Assembly: GCA_030705695.1 (NCBI GenBank)
Contig: JAUZPX010000058.1
Location: forward strand, 1 to 11,882
Source of the DNA: Bacillota bacterium
GTDB taxonomy: Bacteria > Bacillota > Clostridia > Oscillospirales > Acutalibacteraceae
Direction of reading: 5' to 3'
Length of the DNA stretch: 11,882 bases
A program made the translations under genes and the position numbers. Of this stretch, positions 11,450 through 11,882 are shown piece after piece. Numbering within the stretch: the stretch's first letter is position 1; every line of letters begins with the position of its first letter. Under the pieces are notes generated by a model. The model made no database searches. It was not told the origin of the DNA and was given only the letters and a program-made list of their open reading frames with translations.

Positions 11450-11882
11450 CTATGTTACTACGTAATAAAGAACCGTGATTTTAAGTGTGTTGTCGTTGGC
11501 TGCATTTCCTGAAATTTCTGTTGCATTTGAGTTATATGCAACTATTGGTTGATTTCGGACCGAAAGTGTAGATATATTTGGCATTCCAACAATTCCATCT
11601 TGCGATGCTGCGGCTATGAGTGCTGAATTAGGTAACATGGTACCAATGCCTTGTAGTGTATTGTAAGAAGCTGAAACAAACTGACCAGCTGCGGCAACAA
11701 AAACGTTAGACCCGCCGTAAGTATATTGTCCTGTTATTCCTACTGTTATAATCATAGTTCCAACTCCTTGAGCTGGAATTATTGTTATCGGTGTTGCGTG
11801 TAATGCTTTAATTTGAGCAGATGTCAAAGTAATCGTTGCAGACGTTAATCCCAGCGGTGCTACTGCTGGCGATGCCCAAACC
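11450..11882 (-). CDS. phage structural protein, 5' partial
   Basis: The frame runs off the right edge with no stop; the internal TTG at 11827 is an ordinary codon. The visible part begins WASPAVAPLGLTSATITLTS and AQIKALHATPITIIPAQGVG, matching the opening of small beta-rich proteins found next to phage fibre genes (LT-x-AQI-x-ALH-x-TPI-x-I-x-PA-x-G-x-G). It continues with Gly, Asn and Ser-rich beta segments to LKITVLYYVVT. It ends 7 nt before the following fibre gene and probably shares its transcript from outside the window. Likely part of the tail or fibre; exact role unknown. Confidence 0.7.
   Translation of the reverse strand, partial: VWASPAVAPLGLTSATITLTSAQIKALHATPITIIPAQGVGTMIITVGITGQYTYGGSNVFVAAAGQFVSASYNTLQGIGTMLPNSALIAAASQDGIVGMPNISTLSVRNQPIVAYNSNATEISGNAANDNTLKITVLYYVVT

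Overview
The window looks like part of the genome of a temperate, lambda-like bacteriophage (free phage, prophage or remnant) from an AT-rich Gram-negative host. It carries a recombination pair (RecB-family exonuclease plus RecT-family annealing protein), a RusA-like resolvase, a Cro/YdaS-type regulator, a replication initiator with an origin inside its gene, an HNH protein, many small zinc-binding or hypothetical proteins, and three tail/fibre-type genes at the right edge. Signal peptides, one clear lipobox and strong Shine-Dalgarno sites point to a Gram-negative bacterial host. TGA, TAA and TAG all act as stops. No integrase, terminase or capsid gene is visible. The host genus cannot be fixed from this sequence; an intracellular or amoeba-associated host is only an impression.

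Layout. Positions 1-1297 (+): the end of an SPFH/prohibitin-like gene, a hypothetical protein and a zinc-ribbon protein. Positions 1281-2137 (-): a two-gene unit of a secreted membrane protein and a small Cys-rich protein with an FtsK-gamma-like helix-turn-helix. Positions 2381-2738 (+): a promoter, a coiled-coil-like protein and a 32-residue membrane peptide. Positions 2704-5318 (-): a tightly packed replication operon in the order initiator, 69-aa protein, 71-aa protein, SpoVG-like protein with an SSB-like tail, zinc-finger protein, 71-aa protein, RusA-like nuclease. The HTH regulator at 5568-5846 (-) lies just upstream. Positions 5863-8374 (+): a divergent early operon of a very acidic protein, a 51-aa protein, exonuclease and RecT, then an HNH gene with its own promoter. 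Positions 8443-9334: a lipoprotein/small-protein pair (-) back to back with two tandem secreted paralogues (+) that have their own promoter. Positions 9337-11882 (-): three tail/fibre-type genes, one split by a frameshift.

The central region mirrors the lambda early region. The + operon corresponds to the pL side (exo and annealing protein) and the - operon to the pR side (small HTH regulator, then an O-like initiator). Inside the initiator gene are three 20-bp iterons at a 23-bp period, each read in a different codon frame, followed by a purine-rich tract and a perfect inverted repeat, the same order as in lambda ori. Between regulator and initiator, on the opposite strand, an extended -10 promoter and a strong terminator define an untranslated RNA of about 70 nt, placed like lambda OOP RNA. 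These are sequence-based analogies and are untested.

Several genes reported here are short or hidden in overlaps: 2640-2738, 3365-3532, 6139-6294, 8443-8607 and 8604-8750. They rest on start codons, ribosome sites, 1- to 4-nt overlaps and recognisable sequence features.
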